This document shows, piece after piece, positions 24,033 through 36,600 of a DNA stretch of 64,000 nt. The position numbers and the translations under genes were made by a program. The stretch's first letter is position 1. Each line of letters opens with the position of its first letter. This DNA comes from Paulinella micropora (lineage: Eukaryota; Cercozoa; Imbricatea; Euglyphida): positions 435,416 to 499,415 of the forward strand of contig BJOX01000248.1 of assembly GCA_009731375.1 (NCBI GenBank), written 5' to 3'. Below the pieces are notes generated by a model that had not been told where the DNA came from, searched no databases, and saw only the letters and a program-made list of their open reading frames with translations.

Positions 24033-27000
24033 AGTGGGGATGATGCGAAAAATGAAAGTGGGACAAGCGTTTTAAATTTGATTCAGATTCACTCGTCCCA
24101 GAGGAACGTCACGATTGAAATTCCCCTTCTACCAATAAAAGACGTTTGAATGCATGAGTCATGATGACGGTTTATGGAAGGAAAGACAAAGACAACTCAA
24201 CTGTGCCGAATCAATAGTCCGCTACGGTGCACCTTGCAATTCACTTATGCATCGTCGACTACTTTAGGTTTCTTTCCAGCGGCTCATTTTCAAAATCACT
24301 GCGGCATAGCGTGACGCATTAGAGTGATAATTGGGTGCATGGCCATTTCCTGCTTTGGAAATGTTGATTTCTTTCCATACATTATGTAACTGAATCAGAT
24401 TAGTCTTCAATTCAAAGTGCCAAGTATTGCTAAGCCACTTGGGCAACCTCGGCCGGCTCGGGCTCGGCTCCGCCTCCCTGCCTCCTGTCAGTAACTCATC
24501 ATGACACTGTCAGTAATATCATGACAAGTCACTAATCTGAGTGGCGGCGGGTTTTACTTACTACTGCTGACGTTCAAGTGGGAAAACTCTGTTACAGCCT
24601 AAAATTGTTCTCGATCAATGTTTGATATTCAAAACTGCAGAGCACACAGTTGGAAAGCTTTGTCCTGAGCTTTCAAATGATGGCTTCCGCATTTTGATAT
24701 AGCACACCGTTGGAAAGCTCTTGTCCGGAGCTTTCAAATGATGGCTTCAGCATTGTGATAAACCTTCTATTGATGGAGAACGATAAGATCAAAGTTCTAT
24801 AGTTTGCCACAGAATGTCCGTGGTAATAGTAACCCGCTTTACAATTTTCACTTGATTGGTACTATTTCGTTAATATTAATACCGGTATTAATACAATATT
24901 AATTTCCTCTAGTTTCTTTTTACGCAAACACTTTAATAATATTATGCGATATTAATACTTGCCACTTGTAGGAATAAGTGGGAAGCGTAAGAGTAACATG
25001 GAAGTGATATTAATATCAAGAGATACAAAAGTGGTAAAATGAAGCGTTAAAAAACTTAGGAAGTTAACTAGGTGATGGGATAAATCATTGGACATTCATT
25101 AGCTTAAGAAGTTGAACAGAATAGAGGGTCACATGATTATAAGCAGGTTTAACGTCTCCCAGGCGTCCCCGGTTGACTATCTAACCAGCTCCAAAGGTTC
25201 CATATGTATTTTTACCCCCCCCCCCTTGGGGTCTTTAGTGGATTCGCAGTTCAAGTCACTTTAAAAATAATAAAACATATACAGTTAAATTCTTCAGATC
25301 ACCCTGATTCAGAATCTGCAATCGATTTTAAATTATTTCAACTTTATTAATAGTAGTTTTGACAAACGAAGCATTTGAAGTTGTAAACAATTCATCATTT
25401 CTTGTGGAAAAATTTTCGAGTCGCCGATCGGAAACTTTGTCAAAAAGACAGGTCGGGTAGCCTAGTAATTTCTTTTGCTGATTCAATGTGGTGAAAAAAT
25501 GGTTTGCAACCACGATTATGATTAAAGAATCTGTTTTTGCTTGTTATTTTCTTAGCTTTTGAACTATCGAACGTTATACAATGCATCTCGATAAATAATT
25601 TAATTGAATTTTGAGAAAATTTCAACATCTCTGATACACCGTGACACAGGGTCTCAGTCGGCCGGAAAACAGTCCCTTAATTAAGGGCAGCTGAACAAGC
25701 AAATAAAAATTTATTTCTAAAACAATTGACGGTCCTACAGCTCCTAAATAGGTTGCGAGGGAGTCCTAAAACACCGTGCTATAACTTCAAATCTACGTAG
25801 CCTAGTTTTTGTTGAAAAATCACACGAACTCCAAAAGGAAAATAATAAAAACTTTTTTGACATTCCGGCGATATCTTGGACTTGCATGCCTCCAGGAATG
25901 AAGCAGGCACATGCCATTTTCAATATTCTTGTATCTATCGTAAGTATATGTCAGTGAGACATGATTACACTAAAAAAACTGTAGGAGCAAGGTCCAGGAA
26001 AAAATATACAGGCATGTGTAGGTCAGACAGGCGAAGTTGTGAAAACCCACTTTTTGGTTTGTAGGTTCTAGGCAAAATAAACAAAAATCTTTTGGTGGAG
26101 CTTTAGTTTATGATAATACAAAATGATTCCACTACTTAAAAGTCTTAAAACGGACGCCATGATACTAAGATGTATATGTTCCCAAAACCAGAAAAATGCT
26201 GGTTTTGTGATTTTGAGTTTTTGTTTTCCACAGACATTTACAGATTACATAAAGTTGGAGAAATACATTTAATGATAATACAAAATGATTCGCCTATTCA
26301 CCTGTGCAAGAAATAATACTCAAGCTACGAAATATGAGATTTTCATGTTTCGACAAGGAAAAAGTAAGTGGTTTTCTCCTAGCTGGTTTGTAGCCTACAA
26401 ATGAAAGTATCAAGAAATATTTGTACAAGTGATGAAAAACACTCAAGGTTGCTGTCTATATATTTAGATACCTATGATATGCTTTGTGCTAAGAGATATC
26501 TGATGCACTCAGGGAACCCTCCCCTCTGAGCTTTTTCCTAGGTTGGCCGGGCCAGGACAAAAACCGCGAAAATCGGGGAATTTCTTTGCATTTTTTCCAG
26601 TCAAGATGGTGTCAAAAAAGTTGGGAAACAAGCTTTCGTTTGTTAAGGGATCTTGACATACAACAGTAAGGTTTTCAAAGATAGCTTCCCTGCCGACATA
26701 TAAAATAAACCCATAACTAAGAAATATAGTTAAAACCACATTGAACAACTTTTTTAAAGTCGAATTTGTTCGAGTCAAAGGGGGAAAAAACGCAGGAAAC
26801 TACTCCTCTTAAACTACTGTATCTTTTTTCAAACAGACTTCAAATTCTGAAAGCTCATACTTGATATTATTCCCCACCAAATTTTGGCGAATTATAGACA
26901 AGCTTGCTCATCAACTTTTTTTCAATGAAAAAAACAGAAAATTTTGAATTTGAATTTCAAATTTAAATTTTAATTTTTTCGATGTTTGAAAGCAGTGGGG

Positions 27001-28802
27001 AGTAAATCACATCGTGATCTTTCTAACAAAAAAACATATCACAAAAAGGTTGAAAACTTCAAAAGTTATAGTTGCCTCCCATATGTAGGTTCTAGTGGTC
27101 GTTAGAGCCCCATCAACTTCAAAGCAGGTAAACTCATTCAATATTCAAGATTTTGAAGTGCTGTTTGCACAGAATTCAATGTTTTTATTGGGAATAGGTA
27201 GCCGGAGGTTTAGTTTTTCAGTGTATTAAAGGTATTGCTGTGTTCCAGAGTATGTTCTGAATTTTGGCAAACTAATTTTCGACCTATGTTTTCCTAGTTT
27301 TTTTTTTGTACCGTACTTCTCTGCAAAAACCCTTAGGCAGGATTACTCAACATAAGATGTGAATTCATTTGTGCACTTGTGTGTAAAAATGAGTGCAGAG
27401 TGCATCATGGCTAGAGAGTGTTTTGTGTTTTTTTTGTGTGTGTTTCTCATGCATACTTTCACGTCCCGTGGCCTTGCACAGTCTTTCCAAACGTTGTGCC
27501 CATGCTGTCTGCAAAATGATGTGTTGTAAACTTATCTGTAGCATGTGTTGTTCTTTCTTCCCTGAAGCCCTTTTTTGCACCTGTCTTGTATCACTCCTAT
27601 ATGTGTTGTGTGTGCTTTTCTGGGAATGTAATGTGCTGAATCTATTCACAATCACATGGTCTTTGTTTTGCATATGTTCAACTACTGCTCCTTTCTTTGT
27701 AACCCTGCTGTTGGTGATCTATTCTGGGCTGCAGACAGGCTAAAAAAATCATGAGTAAAATCTTTAGAGATTTTCAATTTTTTTCTGCACTTTCTGTACA
27801 AAATGCTTTTATTAAATACTCTCTTTGATTTCCTTCACTTTCTGTACTTGTTCCGGCCTTGTATTTAAATTAAAAAATTTCTGAGTGAGGGCCTTGTGCC
27901 CTGTTTTGCTTATTTTGGCCGGTTTGTTTGCAGGCTTAAGGTTACCTTTTTGTAAAAAAACTTTGTACATTTAATTATAAGCATACATAGAAAGATATTA
28001 TATAAAAATTTATTGAAGAGCATACAGGGAACATATGAAAACTGACTCTGATTTTTGGTCATCACAAGCACCATTTTTTTGAGGTGGCAAGGTGGCCAGT
28101 TTTTCCTGATGGGGGGTGTGCAAATTAGTTGGAAAAAAGCGGTGGGCGACGGGAAATCGATTGGTTTGAAGTTAGTTTTTACTATTTTTCAATGCTTCTT
28201 TCATTAAATTAAATGTTTTTACTTATAGTTTTGAAATGCACAATTTTCATATGATAAAGTTTAACGGATCTATGTTATGTTATGAACTATTAATATTAAC
28301 TAACGTATATACCGGTTGTATTAATTCCATCACCTGATTCACTTCCCAAGCTCCCCCTTGATGGCAGTAATACCAACTGTCACTACACTGTTGTCACCCG
28401 ACGCAACCCATCTGAGCATAATCTCCCCCTTCCCTATCGATTCGGTAATATGATAATATCGCAGAGCAATATGACGCAACTTCTTTCCAAACACCGCCTT
28501 CGGCGCCGACAACCACAGCCTGATTGTCCACTCTGATCACAGGCGCCGACTCCAACTCTTTCTTCAATTAATTGCCCTCCGACCATGGCAACGACATCAC
28601 AACATTCTTGCAGGCCATCGCATCATGGATCACCTCCGACAACCCATACGTTTCACTTTTATGCACTGCACACTCCTCACACCTCCTCAGCTCCTTTTCT
28701 ACACTCCACCACTACCTTTCTTCTTTCGCTTGGGGAAGGGCTTTTTTCAAATTGCTTGAATGGATTTGGATGATAGAAAAATTGAGGCTGGGACTCCACT
28801 TT
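24033..28802. other. No gene recognised (unit 1 spacer)
   Basis: About 4.8 kb of AT-rich sequence downstream of the crotonase gene. The longest frames (for example 27393-27743, Cys/Leu/Phe-rich) lack an ATG at their 5' end, domain signatures and splice context, and I do not call them. A 60-bp tandem repeat lies at 24641. The same sequence recurs at 33704-38475. Confidence 0.6.
24641..24760. repeat. 60-bp unit repeated twice
   Basis: AGCACAC-GTTGGAAAGCT, then GAGCTTTCAAATGATGGCTTC, is present at 24641 and 24701 with a few substitutions. Each unit also has an internal imperfect inverted repeat (TTGGAAAGCT against AGCTTTCAA). The duplicate pair begins at about 34312. Confidence 0.85.
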
Positions 28803-29178
28803 TGTCGGTTACAATCAAAAGATATTATTTAATGCAAGCCGGGGTCTATATCCACTCAATCCAAGCACTCTGAGAATAACCTAATCTTCCTCCTCTGCAA
28901 AAGAGAGGAAACCAGTATGGTGGGAAAATGTAGGAGACTGTCAGAGCCAAGCAACAAAAAGGAAACAGAGAGCCATTTCCTATTGTCAGCCCTAACGATA
29001 ATATTATCCTGCGTAAAAAGTAGTACAGGTTTCTTGTCTTAATATTATCGTTTTCAACCGGCTCAAAGTATATATTAAAAACGGATATAACCATATCTTG
29101 ACTAGATATAGCTCATCTATACATCACTGTGTATAGGGGTATAAGAAAACGTCGCATATTTACCTATCTGCGCCTACA
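28803..29178. mobile_element. Diverged LTR (copy D), probably solo
   Basis: 376 bp starting TGTCGG and ending CTGCGCCTACA. Similarity to LTRs B and C runs end to end (ATATT-TTTAATG, GGTGGGAAAATGTAGGAGAC, CTAACGATAATAT) and stops exactly at CCTACA, so this copy fixes the LTR boundaries. It lacks the TATA-like box of the younger copies. From 29179 to 30168 I see no supported gene. Confidence 0.7.
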
Positions 29179-30168
29179 CGTTGACTTTTCACTGTTTTTG
29201 ACCGGCCCATTAAATTCTCCTCTGCACGACGTTTCGACTTCACTAACTAGTTTTCGATTTCGTTCAGAAATGACTTCAAACGATCAAGTCAAATTTCTTT
29301 CTAGAAAAGATTAACAATTGCCTTTTTCCCACTCTATTACCTTTTCCCCTGATTTCCCGTGAAACACGCACGTTGCGGTAAATTTGTGGACAAGGAAACA
29401 AGAGTGAAGGAAAACAATATTTTGACTTGCTTTATTACATCCATGACTGAGGAAACCTTTTCCAAATGCAAATTCTGGACACTTGAACTTACAAGTTGGC
29501 CTTGAAGCCACCCTTCAAGTTCTTTACAGCTGTTTCAAGTTACGCAAGCTCACCAAACTCATAATCTACGTTCAGTCGTGACCGTACTTTGCAACCCAAG
29601 TCTGCAAACAAGTAGAAATCTACGTAAATAAACGAAGTGACCGCTTTGCTATTTACCGTTTACTGGTATTTCACTTGCTCTGGAGTCAGGATTTAATGCA
29701 GCCATAGAGACTTTTAATAAGAGTTCGTTGTGTAATTATCCCTTGGGGTTGTATCTAAACTCACAATTCAAATTTTCCTTTCAAGTGGAAACTGCACACA
29801 CAAAGTTATGTGTGCCCTGTCGACAGGTCGATTTGAAAGCACCTCCTACAAGGAATGTTCTACTCAACGAACGTAGAAGATCAGAGGTCATCAAAAACAC
29901 ATATGTGAGGCAGATCGTTCACCTGTCTTTGCATTTTTGTGTCGTCTCTCTGCTTTTCTACACTCTATGCAGTCAACCAACACAGTATGTGTCTGGTCTT
30001 GTTTGTGTTAGGGTCACTCCCTTATCACCTAAGCGAGATCACCCTCGCTGCTGCTCACAACGCTCTACCAGTGTACCAACACTGCCTGGCTTACTCCTGG
30101 TAACCTGCCATGTTCGCCAATTCACGTCATGACGATCCCCTGTCGCGCCTCCGTGAGCACAAGAGGAA

Positions 30169-31580
30169 ATGTCTGGATCCGTTTATAATATCCTGGGCGT
30201 CCACCATGGTCTCCTGCCCTCCGAGAAGAAATTCCTGAAGGAAGTTAAAGAAGAGAAATCAACTCCTTTCACTACGGACCTCTCCTGGACGCAATCAACG
30301 CAGTTCCGAGAAGACCTGTTCACCACCTACTCTGGTGAATACAGTAATATTCTACTTAAGGCAGTAAAAGACAAGCAAACTAATTTGCTTCATCTTCCAT
30401 TGGTACTGACACCTGCCCTCAAGCTGATGTGTAACCTTAATGTGACAGCCCACGACATCTACCAGGAGTACCTGGGCCGCCGGACTTTGCCTTGCGAACG
30501 TTTGACCCTGCCTTGCCACCGTTGCGCTCTGCCATGCCGCAGTCGGTCTGTCATGCCGCATGTAGTACCCTGCCTTGACAGGCTCTGCGGCACAGCACGA
30601 AGCTCTCAGTGGAACCAACTGGGTACTATCATTTCTCTTGATGAATTTGTTAACCATCTGCCTGTTTCAACTTCGATCCCTGGGGCGCCTGGATCACTTT
30701 CGGGATCGGTACTCCCTGCTCCAACCAGCATTAGTACTCCCATCACCGTGACCCCATCGAGCCTGACTAGTATGACTCCAGTAGCGGCTTTGGGAAGCAT
30801 TCCTTTGGGACCACACCACCGAGTCACCCATCGGCGAGCCCCACCACCTCAGCTGCCACACCGCCTACTGCAGCATCGTCTCCTGTGGTAACCCAACAAC
30901 TGCCTTTACTCCAGTTGCGATGCCAGCTAGTGCAACAGCATTGGTCCCCATCAGTCGGGTACCTCCAATGACACCAGTCGATCCATTTGCACGCACTGGT
31001 AGCCTAGCGAGTGGAGCTACACCCCTGCATCGACGTGAACCGCTTCCATCACTGGTATCACTCCTTGCAGCGCGCCCCACATATGATGCCGCTGGTCAGT
31101 CGCACTCTGTCCATGTCGGATCCAGCCTTCACGTCGCCACTTCGACTCTTGAGCTGCCCCCTTGGACCTACGCCTGCCTTCCCGACGCAGACGACAACAA
31201 CCCTGTCGAACGCAAGTTCAGTGCCTACCACCTTGACGCCAGTACGATCAACGTCTCGCATCTCGCTGAGTACAAAGTTGCAAGGTAGTCGCATCACGCT
31301 GAGTCCCCTTTTCTCAGTTCCGGAAGAATCGGGCACGATCTTGTCCGCTACAGGTTCAAGCCCCTCCACGGAGGACCGAGGTGGAGCCTCCGAGACAGAA
31401 GCAACCGCGACTACGGCTTCTACGAGTTCGTCATCGGGTTCATCGTCGAGCTAGTCCTCGAGCTCGTCATCAAGTTCATCGTCAAGTACGGCGACTGTGA
31501 CCCCGACGCACTCCCCTTCGACTGAGATAGACCCCGCCCGTCTTCGGATGACCGCACCATTCCCGTCACCCACGAGCAAT
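30169..31580 (+). pseudogene. Degenerate gag-like region, Ser/Thr/Pro-rich (unit 1)
   Basis: An ATG at 30169 opens a 240-codon frame. Its first 110 residues are mixed and look globular (FLKEVKEEKSTPF, WTQSTQFREDLF). A TGCC-rich repeat follows, then a Pro/Thr/Ser-rich tail. The tail continues only by switching frame at least three times (near 30805, 30880 and 31010), and a TAG at 31452-31454 interrupts a Ser-rich run. Its position between two direct LTR copies suggests a retroelement gag, but there is no zinc knuckle and no pol. The identity is inference. Confidence 0.4.
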
Positions 31581-31587
31581 GAATTTT

Positions 31588-31938
31588 TGCCGGTTCGATG
31601 TCAAAAGAATATATTTATTGATGCCTATCCTTTTACTCAACCAAATTCAACAACTTCGCCAGTAACCCAATCTTCTTCACTTATATAAATAAAGATCAAA
31701 GATGGTGGGAAAATGTGGGAGACTAGCGAAGCCCAAAAACAACCAAGGCAAACACCAGCCAGTTCCCGTTGTCCGGTCTAACGATAGTATATTCTGACCT
31801 AAAAAGGGTAACGGACCTTTTTTAGTAATATTATCATTATCCGGTTAAGAGTGTTATCAATATCAACAATCTCTTATTGTGTCTGGACCGACACGGGGTA
31901 TTAAGAAAGTAGCACATATTTACCTATCTGCGCCTACA
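31588..31938. mobile_element. LTR (copy C, unit 1)
   Basis: 351 bp, TGCCGGTTC to CGCCTACA, with the CTTATATAAATAAAG box. It is followed by AT and a C-rich tract (minus-strand polypurine tract), then the internal region shared with copy B as far as a second C run at about 32203. The element is cut off at 32226 by the duplication junction. Confidence 0.75.
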
Positions 31939-32226
31939 ATCCCCCCTCCCCGGTTTATACCGATAACCCCTATTGATTAGGAGTAGAGAGATAAATGTGA
32001 GCGGTAGGAATATGTGGGCTGTCGAGGTTTGGCTCGAGGTTGATGGCTTCTCTTCCTTCTAGGAATCAGATAGGCGATTGAAGGAAGGAAATGTAACTGT
32101 AGGCGTTACTCCGAATGATTTGGATTTCGGAACATATGCGAAATTCGAATTTGATTTCGAATTTAATTATCAAATTTGAATTTTGAATTTCGCTCTACAC
32201 TTCCCCCCCCCTTGATGACCCTTGTC

Positions 32227-32254
32227 CCCCCCCCTTGATGAGGTTGATGGTTTT
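32227..32254. other. Junction between the two 9.6-kb units
   Basis: 28 bp, a C run followed by TTGATGAGG. It resembles the C run plus TTGATGACC that ends both units, so the breakpoint sits in, or copied, the element's C-rich tract. Confidence 0.85.
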
Positions 32255-32367
32255 CGCACGTCCAACGCTGTCCCGTAAGCTCGATAGTTGTTTTGGCTCG
32301 AGCTAGACGTGCATACTTGCTTATATGCAAACTACATGCAAGCATTGTCACACATACTTGCGTGCAG

Positions 32368-32923
32368 GCTGGTGAGGGTTGATACTGAGTTGACCATGCT
32401 CTTGACTGGCGAGACCATTATCAGTGAGGTACTTCACTTCTCTGCGCACATCGATCTTTGTACCTATACGTGTTGGTATGTTAAAATGTACCGCTACTAA
32501 TGCTTCCATATTTACTTTTTCTCACATAAGCTATTTGACATCGGATGTATGAGGCGATCTCAGTCCAGAGCAGGTTACTGCACTCCTATCGGCCAGACAG
32601 TCTTCCACGTGTTCCTCTGCGTACATACATACATACATATATACATACATACATACATACATACATATACATACACACATACCCACGCATACATTCCACA
32701 CAGGACGCGGCCAAGATCGGCGCCTTGACCACCCTCAGCCCCGATCCCGTGGAGAGCGCTCTAACCTTCATCCGCAAGGTCTATCTATCGATATATCTAT
32801 CTATCTATCTATCCCCATCGCACAGTATCAATCTCCAGCTCGCTGTCCAGCCACCCTCGGCCCAGGGTGGCGGGGTGGAATAGACTCCTATATCCTGGGA
32901 TATGCAGTGCTAATAGACCAAAC

Positions 32924-32959
<36 letters not shown>

Positions 32960-33097
32960 CCTACCTACCTACCTACCTACCTACCTATCTATCTATCTAT
33001 CCATCTATCTATCTATCTATCTATCTTTCAAGGTCGCACCCTCCTCGGCCGGCGTGCGCACCATCCTGGAAACGGTTCGCGCTCAGGGCAACGAAGG

Positions 33098-33135
<38 letters not shown>

Positions 33136-33223
33136 CCATTCACCGTAGTAGTAGTAGTAGCAGTAGTAGCAGTAGTAGCAGTAGTAGTAGTAGTAGTAGT
33201 AGTAATGGTAGTGAGTGGTGGTA

Positions 33224-33268
<45 letters not shown>

Positions 33269-33299
33269 TAAGTAGTAGTACTAGTACTAGTACTAGTAC

Positions 33300-33334
<35 letters not shown>

Positions 33335-33379
33335 GTTGAAGTAGTAGAATTAATAGAAGTAATAGAAGTAGTAGTAGTA

Positions 33380-33420
<41 letters not shown>

Positions 33421-33653
33421 ATAGTAGTAGTAGTATGTATGTATTGGAAACATAAAGCATAACATGGTCCTATCTTCCTCTGTATCGTCTTGTTTTCAGG
33501 CTGCAGGCGGCTCTGGAGCGAGAGGCGGCCGCACAGGCAGACTGCTACGCCAGCCCCGAACTGGCTGCCAAAGTGGAGGCAGTCATCAAGGAATTCCGCG
33601 CTAGGAAAGCAAAGAGAGAAGAAGCAAAAGTGGTTTCCCGTCAAGGAGCTTAG
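32368..33653 (+). pseudogene. Truncated crotonase copy (exons 7-10 only)
   Basis: Exons at 32368-32428, 32704-32778, 33033-33097 and 33500-33653 have the same sequences and splice sites as exons 7-10 of the gene at 19080-23980. Exons 1-6, including the oxyanion-hole and active-site segments, are missing because the duplication begins in intron 6. It cannot make a full crotonase unless spliced to upstream exons. The absence of any decay fits a very recent origin or an assembly duplicate. Confidence 0.85.
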
Positions 33654-36600
33654 CAAGATGGGAAGGGTAAATGGACTTTTTCAGGACTATGGTATAAGCT
33701 AAGAAAGTGGGGATGATGCGAAAAATGAAAGTGGGACAAGCGTTTTAAATTTGATTCAGATTCACTCGTCCCAGAGGAACGTCACGATTGAAATTCCCCT
33801 TCTACCAATAAAAGACGTTTGAATGCATGAGTCATGATGACGGTTTATGGAAGGAAAGACAAAGACAACTCAACTGTGCCGAATCAATAGTCCGCTACGG
33901 TGCACCTTGCAATTCACTTATGCATCGTCGACTACTTTAGGTTTCTTTCCAGCGGCTCATTTTCAAAATCACTGCGGCATAGCGTGACGCATTAGAGTGA
34001 TAATTGGGTGCATGGCCATTTCCTGCTTTGGAAATGTTGATTTCTTTCCATACATTATGTAACTGAATCAGATTAGTCTTCAATTCAAAGTGCCAAGTAT
34101 TGCTAAGCCACTTGGGCAACCTCGGCCGGCTCGGGCTCGGCTCCGCCTCCCTGCCTCCTGTCAGTAACTCATCATGACACTGTCAGTAATATCATGACAA
34201 GTCACTAATCTGAGTGGCGGCGGGTTTTACTTACTACTGCTGACGTTCAAGTGGGAAAACTCTGTTACAGCCTAAAATTGTTCTCGATCAATGTTTGATA
34301 TTCAAAACTGCAGAGCACACAGTTGGAAAGCTTTGTCCTGAGCTTTCAAATGATGGCTTCCGCATTTTGATATAGCACACCGTTGGAAAGCTCTTGTCCG
34401 GAGCTTTCAAATGATGGCTTCAGCATTGTGATAAACCTTCTATTGATGGAGAACGATAAGATCAAAGTTCTATAGTTTGCCACAGAATGTCCGTGGTAAT
34501 AGTAACCCGCTTTACAATTTTCACTTGATTGGTACTATTTCGTTAATATTAATACCGGTATTAATACAATATTAATTTCCTCTAGTTTCTTTTTACGCAA
34601 ACACTTTAATAATATTATGCGATATTAATACTTGCCACTTGTAGGAATAAGTGGGAAGCGTAAGAGTAACATGGAAGTGATATTAATATCAAGAGATACA
34701 AAAGTGGTAAAATGAAGCGTTAAAAAACTTAGGAAGTTAACTAGGTGATGGGATAAATCATTGGACATTCATTAGCTTAAGAAGTTGAACAGAATAGAGG
34801 GTCACATGATTATAAGCAGGTTTAACGTCTCCCAGGCGTCCCCGGTTGACTATCTAACCAGCTCCAAAGGTTCCATATGTATTTTTACCCCCCCCCCCTT
34901 GGGGTCTTTAGTGGATTCGCAGTTCAAGTCACTTTAAAAATAATAAAACATATACAGTTAAATTCTTCAGATCACCCTGATTCAGAATCTGCAATCGATT
35001 TTAAATTATTTCAACTTTATTAATAGTAGTTTTGACAAACGAAGCATTTGAAGTTGTAAACAATTCATCATTTCTTGTGGAAAAATTTTCGAGTCGCCGA
35101 TCGGAAACTTTGTCAAAAAGACAGGTCGGGTAGCCTAGTAATTTTTTTTGCTGATTCAATGTGGTGAAAAAATGGTTTGCAACCACGATTATGATTAAAG
35201 AATCTGTTTTTGCTTGTTATTTTCTTAGCTTTTGAACTATCGAACGTTATACAATGCATCTCGATAAATAATTTAATTGAATTTTGAGAAAATTTCAACA
35301 TCTCTGATACACCGTGACACAGGGTCTCAGTCGGCCGGAAAACAGTCCCTTAATTAAGGGCAGCTGAACAAGCAAATAAAAATTTATTTCTAAAACAATT
35401 GACGGTCCTACAGCTCCTAAATAGGTTGCGAGGGAGTCCTAAAACACCGTGCTATAACTTCAAATCTACGTAGCCTAGTTTTTGTTGAAAAATCACACGA
35501 ACTCCAAAAGGAAAATAATAAAAACTTTTTTGACATTCCGGCGATATCTTGGACTTGCATGCCTCCAGGAATGAAGCAGGCACATGCCATTTTCAATATT
35601 CTTGTATCTATCGTAAGTATATGTCAGTGAGACATGATTACACTAAAAAAACTGTAGGAGCAAGGTCCAGGAAAAAATATACAGGCATGTGTAGGTCAGA
35701 CAGGCGAAGTTGTGAAAACCCACTTTTTGGTTTGTAGGTTCTAGGCAAAATAAACAAAAATCTTTTGGTGGAGCTTTAGTTTATGATAATACAAAATGAT
35801 TCCACTACTTAAAAGTCTTAAAACGGACGCCATGATACTAAGATGTATATGTTCCCAAAACCAGAAAAATGCTGGTTTTGTGATTTTGAGTTTTTGTTTT
35901 CCACAGACATTTACAGATTACATAAAGTTGGAGAAATACATTTAATGATAATACAAAATGATTCGCCTATTCACCTGTGCAAGAAATAATACTCAAGCTA
36001 CGAAATATGAGATTTTCATGTTTCGACAAGGAAAAAGTAAGTGGTTTTCTCCTAGCTGGTTTGTAGCCTACAAATGAAAGTATCAAGAAATATTTGTACA
36101 AGTGATGAAAAACACTCAAGGTTGCTGTCTATATATTTAGATACCTATGATATGCTTTGTGCTAAGAGATATCTGATGCACTCAGGGAACCCTCCCCTCT
36201 GAGCTTTTTCCTAGGTTGGCCGGGCCAGGACAAAAACCGCGAAAATCGGGGAATTTCTTTGCATTTTTTCCAGTCAAGATGGTGTCAAAAAAGTTGGGAA
36301 ACAAGCTTTCGTTTGTTAAGGGATCTTGACATACAACAGTAAGGTTTTCAAAGATAGCTTCCCTGCCGACATATAAAATAAACCCATAACTAAGAAATAT
36401 AGTTAAAACCACATTGAACAACTTTTTTAAAGTCGAATTTGTTCGAGTCAAAGGGGGAAAAAACGCAGGAAACTACTCCTCTTAAACTACTGTATCTTTT
36501 TTCAAACAGACTTCAAATTCTGAAAGCTCATACTTGATATTATTCCCCACCAAATTTTGGCGAATTATAGACAAGCTTGCTCATCAACTTTTTTTCAATG

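Larger units (their letters stand above)
22584..32226. repeat. Tandem duplication, unit 1 (9.64 kb)
   Basis: Starts within crotonase intron 6 (CGCACGTCCAACG) and ends inside the LTR element with TTGATGACCCTTGTC. It contains crotonase exons 7-10, LTR D, the gag-like region and LTR C. It is almost identical to 32255-41890. Differences are in microsatellite lengths of introns 8 and 9, one C/T at 25471, and a small indel and a few substitutions near the right end. Confidence 0.95.

Noticed and set aside
27393-27743. 116-codon Cys/Leu/Phe-rich frame (and its copy at 37066)
   Set aside because: No ATG at the frame start, no recognisable domain and no splice context. The antisense frame is equally open.
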